Made by a program: the position numbers and the translations under genes. 20,802 bases of DNA, from contig JANOBJ010000350.1 of NCBI GenBank assembly GCA_031411575.1, forward strand, positions 1 to 20,802, in the 5' to 3' direction. Of the stretch, positions 7,883 through 14,612 are shown piece after piece. The notes below the pieces were generated by a model, which did not search any database, was not told where the DNA came from, and saw only the letters and a list, made by a program, of their open reading frames with translations. How positions within the stretch are numbered: position 1 is the first letter of the stretch; each line of letters starts with the position of its first letter. This stretch comes from JANOBJ01 sp031411575 (GTDB lineage: Bacteria; Pseudomonadota; Gammaproteobacteria; Burkholderiales; Burkholderiaceae_C).

Positions 7883-7946
7883 TTTCAAGCCAAATCGGCC
7901 GGTAGTCCGCAACCCCTTGTCATTGTTTGCTATATATTTAGTAGCA
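7883..7946 (+). repeat. dispersed repeat copy B, directly after lgt
   Basis: A 64-bp unit of the same family as 4200-4263 (50 of 64 identical, ungapped). It begins TTTCAAGCCAAA two bases after the lgt stop and ends in the imperfect palindrome TTTGCTATATATTTAGTAGCA. Its last 49 bases, from GCCGG, also align ungapped to the copy inside the hydratase-family gene (about 30 of 49 identical). Confidence 0.8.
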
Positions 7947-8040
7947 TTCTAAAGCTGCGATCGGGAGCGGCGCGCATGGTTGGCGCGACCTGAACCACCC
8001 GCGCTGCCGCGCTTACGGGTTTTCACGGATGCAGAAGGAC
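7947..8040. other. intergenic stretch with no recognisable element
   Basis: This is the remainder of the 383-bp gap between lgt and the GntR gene, upstream of the candidate promoter. It is GC-rich and has no convincing ORF, T-tract terminator or strong inverted repeat. Confidence 0.5.
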
Positions 8041-8069
8041 TTGTGCCGTGGCGTCGGCATCGTGATAAT
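8041..8069 (+). promoter_or_regulatory. candidate sigma-70 promoter of the malonate operon
   Basis: TTGTGC (8041-8046), a 17-nt spacer, then GATAAT (8064-8069). The -10 matches five of six consensus bases, the -35 three of six. The expected start is near 8077, giving a leader of about 190 nt before the GntR gene. The -10 lies in a conspicuously AT-rich island and overlaps an inverted repeat centred at 8078.5. This is a visual prediction only. Confidence 0.45.
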
Positions 8070-8097
8070 TATCCGTAATTATTGAAAATTACCACGA
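8060..8097. promoter_or_regulatory. AT-rich inverted repeat, candidate operator
   Basis: The arms TCGTGATAATT (8060-8070) and AATTACCACGA (8087-8097) are complementary at 10 of 11 positions across a 16-nt spacer. Nested inside are a 10-bp palindrome, GATAATTATC (8064-8073), and a direct repeat TAATTAT (8066-8072 and 8076-8082) with a 10-bp period, about one helical turn. It covers the candidate -10 and start point, where a repressor would act. The GntR/FCD protein encoded downstream is the obvious candidate ligand, by position only. Confidence 0.5.
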
Positions 8098-8146
8098 ATT
8101 CCTGCCTGCTCCCCTGTCTGGGGTTGCCCGTTGTTTCAGCGTCCTC

Positions 8147-8238
8147 GTAGCCAGCAGCCAGTAGCCAGTAGCCAGTAGCCCGTCACCCGCAACCCGCAAC
8201 CCGCAACCCGCAAGCCGTCATCCAGCACCCCGTAACCC
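8147..8238. repeat. degenerate heptanucleotide tandem array
   Basis: Twelve consecutive 7-nt units run in unbroken phase from 8147 to 8230, with one more near 8232-8238. The first five are GTAGCCA-like, the middle ones GCAACCC, then variants such as GTCATCC and AGCACCC. From 8179 to 8209 five CCC runs are each separated by exactly 4 nt, so the minus strand has the motif of four or more GGG runs with 4-nt loops, a canonical G-quadruplex pattern. The array ends 26 bp before the GntR start codon. Confidence 0.85.
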
Positions 8239-8264
8239 CGCCGCGCCAAACCTCCCCACACCCC

Positions 8265-8933
8265 ATGCGCCTGGTCCACAACTCCCTGCATGACGAAGTC
8301 GCGGCCAAGCTGCGGGATCAGATCTTCGCCGGCACGCTGGCGCCCGGCAGCTTTCTGGACGAGGCGGCGCTGTGCGACAGCCTGGAGATTTCGCGCACGC
8401 CGCTGCGCGAGGCGCTCAAGGTGCTGACGGCCGAGGGCCTGCTGCGCCACGAGCCACGGCGCGGCTGCTTCGTCAACCAGGTGACCGAGCAAGACCTGGA
8501 CGAGATATTCCCCGTGATCGCGCTGCTGGAGGGCCGCTGCGCCTACGAGGCGACGCGCAATGCCACGGATGCCGACCTCGCCGCGCTGGACACGTTGCAC
8601 GACAAGCTGGCCCGCCACGCCAAGGCCCGGCGCATCACCGACTACTACGAAGCCAACTTCGCCATCCACGAGGCCATCATCCTGCTGGCCAACAACCGCT
8701 GGCTGGCGCAGGTGATTGGCGATCTGCGCAAGATCGTGAAGCTCGCGCGGCTGCAGCAGCTTCATGCGCCGGGCCGGCTCGAGCAAAGCCTGGCCGAGCA
8801 CCTGGCGGTGTTTGCCGCGCTCAAGGCGCGCGACCCGGATGGCGCCGAGGTGGCCATGCGTACCCATCTGACGCGCCAGCGTGAAGCGCTGCGCGAACTC
8901 GCCCGTAACCACAAGAGCCGGCTCACGGCCTGA
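8265..8933 (+). CDS. GntR-family (FCD subfamily) regulator of the malonate operon
   Basis: A 222-residue regulator. The N-terminal GntR winged helix spans about residues 5-70, with the typical HDEVAAKLRDQIFAGTLAPG and SRTPLREALKVLTAEGLL segments. A helical FCD effector domain follows (about 80-205). It includes DYYEANFAIHEAI and SLAEHLAVFAAL, which carry Asp and His residues at the usual metal or carboxylate-binding positions (Asp in DYYE, His in AIHE and AEHL). FCD proteins often sense carboxylates, and MatR of rhizobial malonate operons belongs to this group. First position in a malonate operon suggests a MatR-like role, which is inference from context. No Shine-Dalgarno is seen before the ATG at 8265. 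The upstream sequence is a C-rich heptad array. The stop is 27 nt before the decarboxylase gene. Confidence 0.9.
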   Translation: MRLVHNSLHDEVAAKLRDQIFAGTLAPGSFLDEAALCDSLEISRTPLREALKVLTAEGLLRHEPRRGCFVNQVTEQDLDEIFPVIALLEGRCAYEATRNATDADLAALDTLHDKLARHAKARRITDYYEANFAIHEAIILLANNRWLAQVIGDLRKIVKLARLQQLHAPGRLEQSLAEHLAVFAALKARDPDGAEVAMRTHLTRQREALRELARNHKSRLTA

Positions 8934-8960
8934 CCACCCACCCCAAGGGAAGGACTGAAC

Positions 8961-10439
8961 GTGAACACCGATACCTGGATCAGCCGCAGCGTCTCCAAAC
9001 TGCTGCCCAACTCAAAAAACACGGCAAAAGCGCCCAAAGTCTCGGTACAGCGGTCATCAGATGCTATGAAAAACGTAGTAAACGATACGCTGCTCAAACC
9101 TGAGCCGGCAGCGCCGGGCAGAGCGCCAGCACCCGTTCCAGGCGCGACGGCAGCCACGCGCTCCACCCGCGAGCGCCTCGCCGCCACGCTGCGCCAGCAA
9201 CAAGAGGCGCTGTCGCCGCGCGTGTTGCGCCGCACCCTGCAGGAGCTGCAGGCCATCGTTGATCCCAAGGCCAGCGAGGTTGAGGGCGGTCGCCGCGCGC
9301 AGGGCGTGGCGCATTGGTATGCCCGGGCCACGCCCGAGGAGCGGCGCGATTGCTGGCTGCTGATGAGCGAGCAGTTTGTGGCCGACGCGCAAAAGGCCAA
9401 GGCCGCGCAGGCGCAATACGCGGCGGCCGTGGGCACGCCCGACGAGGCGGCTGCCGAGGTGCGGTTGCGGCGCGCCACCGTTTCGCCGCGCCGGCGGCTG
9501 CTGCAGCGCTTTTCGGTGTTGCCCGAGGGTATCCGCTTTCTGGTGGACATGCGCGCGGAGATGCTGCCCCAGCTCAAGGCCAACCAGCGGCTGGAGGCGC
9601 TTGACGTCGAGATGGAGTACATGTTCTCCACCTGGTTCGACGTGGGGTTTCTGGAGCTGCGCCGCATCAGCTGGGATTCGCCCGCGTCGATGCTGGAAAA
9701 GCTCATCAAATACGAGGCGGTGCACGACATCAAGAGCTGGGCCGACCTGAAAAACCGGCTCGACAGCGACCGCCGCTGCTACGGGTTTTTCCACCCGCGC
9801 CTGCCTGATGAGCCGCTGATCTTCGTGGAAGTGGCGCTGCTGGACGAGATGGCCAGCAGCATCACGCCGCTGCTGGACGAATCGGCGGACGCGGCCGACC
9901 TGAAGAAGGCCACCACCGCGATCTTCTATTCCATCAGCAACACCCAGACCGGCCTGAAGGGCGTGAGCTTTGGCGACTCGCTGATCAAGCGCGTGGTCGA
10001 TACGCTGAAGGCCGAATTTCCCCGGCTCAAGACCTTTGCCACGTTGTCGCCGATTCCCGGCTTTCGCAGCTGGCTGGCCAAGTCGGCGCCCGAGCTGTCG
10101 CGCGAGCTCACGCCCCTGGCTGCCGAGCCCGCCGGGCTGCTGTCGCTGGACGAAAAATCGGCGCTGCGCACCCGGTTGGTGCAGCAGGCTGCGCACTACC
10201 TGGGCAGGGAATTGACGGATGGCAAACCCACCGACCCGGTGGCACGATTCCACTTGGGCAACGGGGCGCGGGTCGAACGGCTCAACTGGGCCGGCGATCC
10301 GTCGGCCAAGGGGCTCAAACAATCCTGGGGCCTGATGGTGAACTACCTGTACGACCTGAAAAAGCTGGACCGCCACCGGGTGCTGCTGGCGCAGGGCAAG
10401 GTGGCGGTGTCGGCACAGGTGGATTCACTGCTGAATTAG
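8961..10439 (+). CDS. matA: malonyl-CoA decarboxylase
   Basis: A 492-residue cytoplasmic enzyme converting malonyl-CoA to acetyl-CoA and CO2. The C-terminal catalytic domain has the family's serine region (TAIFYSISNTQTGLKGVSFG, about residues 316-335) and the histidine motif ARFHLGNGARVERLNWAGD (about 427-445), which hold the Ser and His implicated in human MCD. A helical N-terminal domain with SVLPEGIRFLVDMRAEM precedes it. The start is a GTG at 8961, supported by AAGGA at 8950-8954 with a 6-nt gap. The first 65 residues are low-complexity and include a repeat-derived segment (residues 24-40), so the enzyme is longer at the N-terminus than the rhizobial MatA (about 460). Translation could also begin at Met36, which would remove most of that segment. 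It is followed after 91 nt by the hydrolase gene. With MatB at the operon end it defines malonate catabolism. Confidence 0.94.
   Translation: MNTDTWISRSVSKLLPNSKNTAKAPKVSVQRSSDAMKNVVNDTLLKPEPAAPGRAPAPVPGATAATRSTRERLAATLRQQQEALSPRVLRRTLQELQAIVDPKASEVEGGRRAQGVAHWYARATPEERRDCWLLMSEQFVADAQKAKAAQAQYAAAVGTPDEAAAEVRLRRATVSPRRRLLQRFSVLPEGIRFLVDMRAEMLPQLKANQRLEALDVEMEYMFSTWFDVGFLELRRISWDSPASMLEKLIKYEAVHDIKSWADLKNRLDSDRRCYGFFHPRLPDEPLIFVEVALLDEMASSITPLLDESADAADLKKATTAIFYSISNTQTGLKGVSFGDSLIKRVVDTLKAEFPRLKTFATLSPIPGFRSWLAKSAPELSRELTPLAAEPAGLLSLDEKSALRTRLVQQAAHYLGRELTDGKPTDPVARFHLGNGARVERLNWAGDPSAKGLKQSWGLMVNYLYDLKKLDRHRVLLAQGKVAVSAQVDSLLN
9030..9080 (+). repeat. repeat copy D, in frame inside malonyl-CoA decarboxylase
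   Basis: A 51-bp segment that aligns without gaps to 14450-14500 inside the hydratase-family gene (30 of 51 bases identical by hand). Both contain GATGCTAT and end in GTAGTA or ATAGTA. It encodes residues 24-40 in the same frame as the other copy: APKVSVQRSSDAMKNVV against APDVRSNRPSDAIDSIV, 8 of 17 identical. It lies in the non-conserved N-terminal extension, where an insert would be tolerated. Confidence 0.55.
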
Positions 10440-10530
10440 CCTGAACGAGGTCATTTGGGCGCCGGGCAACCAAGTCGCGGAAGGTGTTGGAGAAGCGGGC
10501 CCAGAGCCGACAAAAACGATGGAGACAAGC

Positions 10531-12690
10531 ATGAAGATTCCTCGCCGCGCGGCGGTCTGCCGCGCCATGCCGGCAGCCGTGTCGATGCTCGCTGCGCTGC
10601 TGCTGGCTGCGCCGCTGGCGCAGGCCCGCGTGACCCGCATCGTGATCGACGAGACGAAGCCGTTGGCCGCCGAAGTGTCTGGCGGCATCGCCTACGAGCA
10701 GGTGGCTGGCCGCGCCTTTGGCGAGATCGATCCGCGCGCGCCGGGCAACGCGATCATCCAGGACATCGAACTGGGCAAAGATGCCGATGGCAAGGTGCGC
10801 TATGTCGCCACCTTTGTGCTGACCAAGCCGGTTGACATGACCAAGGCCAGCGGCCTGATGTGGCACGAGGTGCCCAACCGCGGCAACCCGCGGCCCAACG
10901 TGGTGCAGGAGCGCGCGTTTGGTGATATCGACCTCACCAGCGCCTGGCAGGGCGACAACGCGGGCGCCACCGCGGTGCGAGCCACAGCCGCCGTCACCGA
11001 GCCGCATTGGCTGAGGCTGCCGGTCGCGAAGAACGGCAACGGCTCGCCGGTCATCGGCGACGTGTTCGGCCGCATCGTCAACCGTTCGGGGCCTGGGTCG
11101 CAGCCGCTGATCGTGCAGACCAACCCGGTGCCGTACAAACCGATCAGCCTGGACACCAGGGAATCAAGACTCGTCTCACGGACCGGCGAGAGCACGCGCG
11201 GCGAGGTGACGGGCGAGGTTGTGATTCCGTCCGCCGACTGGGCCTGGGCAAAGTGCGACGCCACGAATCCGTTCCCCGGCACGCCCGACGCCACGCAGAT
11301 CTGCCTGAAGAACGGCTTTGAGGCGGCCAAGCTCTACCAGGTGGTCTTCAAGGCCGCCGACCCCTACCTGCTGGGGGTGGGTTTTGCCGCCTGGCGCGAC
11401 GTGGGCCTGTTCTTCAAGACCGCGCAGGCCGACGACAGCGGCACGCCCAACCCGGTGGCCAGGGGGGTGACGCACAGCATCGGGCGCGGTGTCTCGCAAT
11501 CGGGCAACTTTTTGCGCGGCTGGCTGCACTTGGGCTTCAACCAGGTCGAAACCGGTGAGGCGGGGAAACTGGTGCACGACGGCCTGTGGCCCATCATTGC
11601 CGGGCGCCGCATTGCGCTGAACTTCCGCTGGGCCCAGCCCGACGGCGTGCTGGAGTTGTACCAAGCGGGCAGCGAAGGCCCGCAGTGGTGGTTGCCGCAC
11701 GCCGACCCGGCGCGCGATGGGGCGGGCGCCAGGCCGGCCGGCATCCTCGACCGCTGTGCGGCCAGCAAGACCTGCCCCAAGATCGTCGAGCATTTCGGAT
11801 CGGCCGAGGTCTGGGCGCTCAAGCTAACGCCCGAGTGGGTCGGCACCGACGGCCGGGCTGATCTGCCGCTGCCGCCCAACGTGCGGCGTTACTACATCGC
11901 CAGTTCCAACCATGGTGGCGGGGCCGGCGGCTTCAACACCAGCCTGCCGGGCGCCGGCCTGCCCACGGTGGGCGCCGCCTGCCCGGGCAACAACTTTGGT
12001 ACCGCCGTGCTGCCGGCCAACCCGATGCCCCACACCCAGACGGTGAACGCCATCCGCGTGCATTTTCGCAACTGGGTGATGCGCGGCGCCGTGCCGCCCG
12101 CCAGCCGCTGGCCCACGCTGGCGGCCCAGCCGGGCGAGGCGCGCGGCACGCTGGCGGCAGCGCACAAGGAGGCCATCGGCTTCCCTACGCTGCCGCAGCT
12201 GCGGCCCACGGTGCCCGAGCCCGACTTCATCATGCCGGTACTCGACTACGACTGGGGCCCCGACTTCAAGCCGGTGGATGGCTCGGGCGTGGCGTCCAGG
12301 GCCCCGCCGCCCATCCGCCAGGTGCTGCCCATGTTTGCGCCGCGCGTGGACGCCGACGGCAATGAGCTGGGCGGCGTGCCGGTGGTGCTGCTGGAGGCAC
12401 CGCTGGGCACCTACCTGGGCTGGAACATCACCGCAGGTGGCGCACGACCGTTTCACCAGGGGCAGATCTGCAACTACGTGGGCGGCATGATTCCGTTTGC
12501 CCGCACGGCCGCCGAGCGCAAGGCGGCCAGTGACCCCCGCCTCTCGCTGGAAGAGCGCTACACCAACCACGACGGCTATGTGGCCGCGGTGCGCAAGGCC
12601 GCCGACAAGGCCAAGGCGCAGGGCTTCCTGCTGCGGGAAGATGCAGCCGCGCTGGTCCAGGCTGCGGAAGCCAGCGCGGTGCTGCGCTGA
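10531..12690 (+). CDS. exported alpha/beta hydrolase domain protein (Abhydrolase_10-like)
   Basis: A 719-residue protein predicted to be exported. The start at 10531 is preferred over 10519 because GGAGA (10521-10525) lies 5 nt upstream of it. A Sec signal peptide (MKIPRRAAVC, then a hydrophobic core, cleavage near AQA-RV at about residue 33) follows. The nucleophile elbow reads GRGVSQSGNFLRG with Ser322 as likely nucleophile, in the G-x-S-Q-S-G form seen in the large alpha/beta hydrolase domain-containing proteins (PF20091-like). A later SSNHGGGAG segment may hold the His. Conserved C-terminal features include PVVLLEAPLGTYLGWN and QICNYVGGMIPF. It sits between the decarboxylase and the Bug protein, with 91 and 84 nt gaps. 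Its position suggests periplasmic hydrolysis of an ester or amide that yields the operon's acid substrate; this is speculation. The substrate is unknown. Confidence 0.75.
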   Translation: MKIPRRAAVCRAMPAAVSMLAALLLAAPLAQARVTRIVIDETKPLAAEVSGGIAYEQVAGRAFGEIDPRAPGNAIIQDIELGKDADGKVRYVATFVLTKPVDMTKASGLMWHEVPNRGNPRPNVVQERAFGDIDLTSAWQGDNAGATAVRATAAVTEPHWLRLPVAKNGNGSPVIGDVFGRIVNRSGPGSQPLIVQTNPVPYKPISLDTRESRLVSRTGESTRGEVTGEVVIPSADWAWAKCDATNPFPGTPDATQICLKNGFEAAKLYQVVFKAADPYLLGVGFAAWRDVGLFFKTAQADDSGTPNPVARGVTHSIGRGVSQSGNFLRGWLHLGFNQVETGEAGKLVHDGLWPIIAGRRIALNFRWAQPDGVLELYQAGSEGPQWWLPHADPARDGAGARPAGILDRCAASKTCPKIVEHFGSAEVWALKLTPEWVGTDGRADLPLPPNVRRYYIASSNHGGGAGGFNTSLPGAGLPTVGAACPGNNFGTAVLPANPMPHTQTVNAIRVHFRNWVMRGAVPPASRWPTLAAQPGEARGTLAAAHKEAIGFPTLPQLRPTVPEPDFIMPVLDYDWGPDFKPVDGSGVASRAPPPIRQVLPMFAPRVDADGNELGGVPVVLLEAPLGTYLGWNITAGGARPFHQGQICNYVGGMIPFARTAAERKAASDPRLSLEERYTNHDGYVAAVRKAADKAKAQGFLLREDAAALVQAAEASAVLR

Positions 12691-12774
12691 CGCGAACGGC
12701 GTGCCCTTCATCTACGACAATCCAGCGTTTTACCCTTTCACCCCCATCGATCGAAGACCACAGGAGACTCACCC

Positions 12775-13761
12775 ATGAACCAATTCAACCGGCGCGACGT
12801 TCTGAAATTCGGCGCTGCTGCGGCAACGGCCACCTCGTTGGGGGTGCACGCGCAGGCCGGCTGGCCCGCCAAGCCCGTCACCATGATCGTGCCGTTCCCG
12901 GCGGGCGGCGGCACCGACGCGTTTGCGCGGCCGCTGTCGGCGCAGTTTTCCAAGCTCTCGGGCCAGCAGCTGATCATTGACAACAAGGGCGGCGGCGGCG
13001 GCACGGTGGGTGCCGCCATCGCGGCCAAGGCGGCGCCTGACGGCTACACGCTGTTCATGGGCGCGGTGCACCACACCATCGCCCCCAGCGTGTATCCCAA
13101 GCTCCCCTACGACCTGGAGAAGGACTTTGTGCCACTGATCCTGGTGGCCCGGGTGCCCCAGGTGCTGGTCGTGAACCCGCGCAAGGTGCCGGTCAACACC
13201 TACAAGGAATTCATCGAATTCGTCCGCAAGAGCCCTGGCAAGCTCAACTACGGTTCGGCCGGCAGCGGCACCTCGCACCACCTCGCGGGCGAGCTGTTCA
13301 AGCAGCAGACCAAAAGCTTCATCACGCACATTCCGTACCGCGGCGCCGGCCCCGCGCTGCAGGACCTGATTGGCGGCAACGTGGACATGATGTTCGACGG
13401 CCTGGGTTCCTCGGCCTCGCACATCAAGGGCGGGCGCATCAAGGCGCTGATGGTCGCGGGCCGCAAGCGCAACCCGGCGTTTCCCGATGTGCCATCGGCG
13501 CTGGAGGTCGGCCTGCAGGACTACGACGTGACCACCTGGTACGGCGTCTGGGCGCCCAAGGGCATCCCGGCCGACGTGCAAGCCAAGGCGTTCGAACTCA
13601 TCCGCGCCGCCTGCCTGACGCCCGAGGCCAAACAGGTCTGGGCCAACCAGGGCGCCGAGTTCTCCGATCTGCAAACCGGCGCGTTCGCCGGCTTTGTGCA
13701 GCTGGAAACCAGCAAGTGGGCCAAGGTGGTCAAGGCGGCGGGTGGCGTCCAGATCGACTGA
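12775..13761 (+). CDS. Bug/TctC-family periplasmic solute-binding protein
   Basis: A 328-residue tripartite-tricarboxylate-type solute receptor. The N-terminus NRRDVLKFGAAAATATSL with cleavage near HAQA looks like a twin-arginine signal. The mature protein begins WPAKPVTMIVPFPAGGGTDAFAR, the classical Bug opening, followed by IIDNKGGGGGTVGA, SAGSGTSHHLAGELFK and HIPYRGAGPALQDLIGGNVDMMFDG, which form the carboxylate pocket in solved Bug proteins. A strong ribosome site, AGGAG at 12762-12766, precedes the ATG. No TctA or TctB membrane partner is in the operon, which is common for the expanded Bug families of Burkholderiales. The gene context suggests malonate or a related dicarboxylate as ligand, by inference. 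It is 84 nt after the hydrolase and 22 nt before the next gene, so it is clearly in the operon. Confidence 0.93.
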   Translation: MNQFNRRDVLKFGAAAATATSLGVHAQAGWPAKPVTMIVPFPAGGGTDAFARPLSAQFSKLSGQQLIIDNKGGGGGTVGAAIAAKAAPDGYTLFMGAVHHTIAPSVYPKLPYDLEKDFVPLILVARVPQVLVVNPRKVPVNTYKEFIEFVRKSPGKLNYGSAGSGTSHHLAGELFKQQTKSFITHIPYRGAGPALQDLIGGNVDMMFDGLGSSASHIKGGRIKALMVAGRKRNPAFPDVPSALEVGLQDYDVTTWYGVWAPKGIPADVQAKAFELIRAACLTPEAKQVWANQGAEFSDLQTGAFAGFVQLETSKWAKVVKAAGGVQID

Positions 13762-13783
13762 GCCTGCCAGCGCGCGGCATCCC

Positions 13784-14584
13784 ATGGCTGGACAGGTTGT
13801 ACTGGGCATCGACGGCGCGCTCGCCACCGTCACGCTGTCGCACCCCGGCAAGCTCAACGCCATGTCGCGTGCGATGTGGCGCGAGCTACGCGCGGTGTTC
13901 GAGGCGCTGCAACTGCGACACGATTTGCGTTGCGTCATCGTGCGGGGTGAGGGCAGCGCGTTCTGCGCCGGTGGCGACATTGTCGAGTACCCGGATTTCC
14001 GCTTCGATGAAGCCGCGTTGCGGACCTTCCACGAAGACGAGGTGTGGGGTGGTCTTTCCGCCATGCTGGCGTGCGACATTCCGGTGGTGGCGCAGATCGA
14101 GGGCGCCTGCATGGGCGCCGGTGTGGAGATTGTCAGCTGTTGCGACATCCGCGTCGCGGGCGTCTCGGCCCGGTTTGGCGCACCCATCGCCAAACTCGGT
14201 TTCCCGATGGCGCCGCGCGAGGCGGCACTGGTGGTAGGCGTCGTGGGTGACGCCACTGCGCGCCAGATGCTGCTGGAGGCCGCCGTGCTGGACGCAGCGA
14301 CGCTGGCGCAGCGCGGCTTTCTGGCGCGTGTGTTGGCCGATGCCGACGTGCCCGCCGAGGCCCTGGCCAGCGCGCGACGCGTCATGGCGCTGGCGCCCCG
14401 GGCGGCGCGGCTCAACAAACGTACCCTGCGGCACTTTTCAGGTGCTTTTGCGCCGGATGTCCGCTCCAATAGGCCATCTGATGCTATAGATTCGATAGTA
14501 AAAGAAGCCTACCGCTACGCCGACAGCACCGAGCACCGCGAGGGCATTGGTGCGTTCCTGGCCAAGCGCGCGGCGGTTTTCTGA
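13784..14584 (+). CDS. enoyl-CoA hydratase/isomerase-family protein
   Basis: A 266-residue crotonase-fold protein. The oxyanion-hole segments are clear: AFCAGGDIVEY (59-69) and IEGACMGAGVEIVSCCDI (105-122). Glu115 matches the first catalytic glutamate of rat hydratase (Glu144). At the place of the second (Glu164 in FGQPEI) this protein has Ile135 in FGAPIAKLGF, so classic syn-hydration is doubtful. Hydrolase, isomerase or decarboxylase activity on an acyl-CoA is possible. The C-terminus YADSTEHREGIGAFLAKR is family-typical. Residues 218-239 are encoded by a dispersed repeat. The start at 13784 is chosen because MAGQVVLGIDGALATVTL is the normal N-terminus; upstream in-frame sequence belongs to the Bug gene. 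No strong ribosome site is seen; the gaps are 22 nt upstream and 28 nt downstream. Its role in malonate use is not known. Confidence 0.85.
   Translation: MAGQVVLGIDGALATVTLSHPGKLNAMSRAMWRELRAVFEALQLRHDLRCVIVRGEGSAFCAGGDIVEYPDFRFDEAALRTFHEDEVWGGLSAMLACDIPVVAQIEGACMGAGVEIVSCCDIRVAGVSARFGAPIAKLGFPMAPREAALVVGVVGDATARQMLLEAAVLDAATLAQRGFLARVLADADVPAEALASARRVMALAPRAARLNKRTLRHFSGAFAPDVRSNRPSDAIDSIVKEAYRYADSTEHREGIGAFLAKRAAVF
14435..14500 (+). repeat. repeat copy C, in frame inside the hydratase-family gene
   Basis: A 66-bp segment (22 codons, residues 218-239) starting TTTTCA and ending TGCTATAGATTCGATAGTA. From GCCGG onward it aligns ungapped over 49 bases to the intergenic copy after lgt (about 30 identical). 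From GCGCC it aligns ungapped over 51 bases to the copy in the decarboxylase gene (30 identical). It falls between the conserved RLNKRTLR and YADSTEHREG blocks, where crotonase sequences vary. Confidence 0.6.
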
Positions 14585-14612
14585 TTTCCCTTTCATCCAT
14601 TCGTTGACCGAC

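Noticed and set aside
9057..10376. A 439-codon antisense frame to malonyl-CoA decarboxylase
   Set aside because: Its composition is His/Arg/Gln-rich shadow sequence without a recognisable domain, opposite a well-conserved gene in high-GC DNA.
12769..14469. A 566-codon antisense frame over the Bug and hydratase-family genes
   Set aside because: It crosses two real genes and has low-complexity Ala/Arg/Ser content with no motif.
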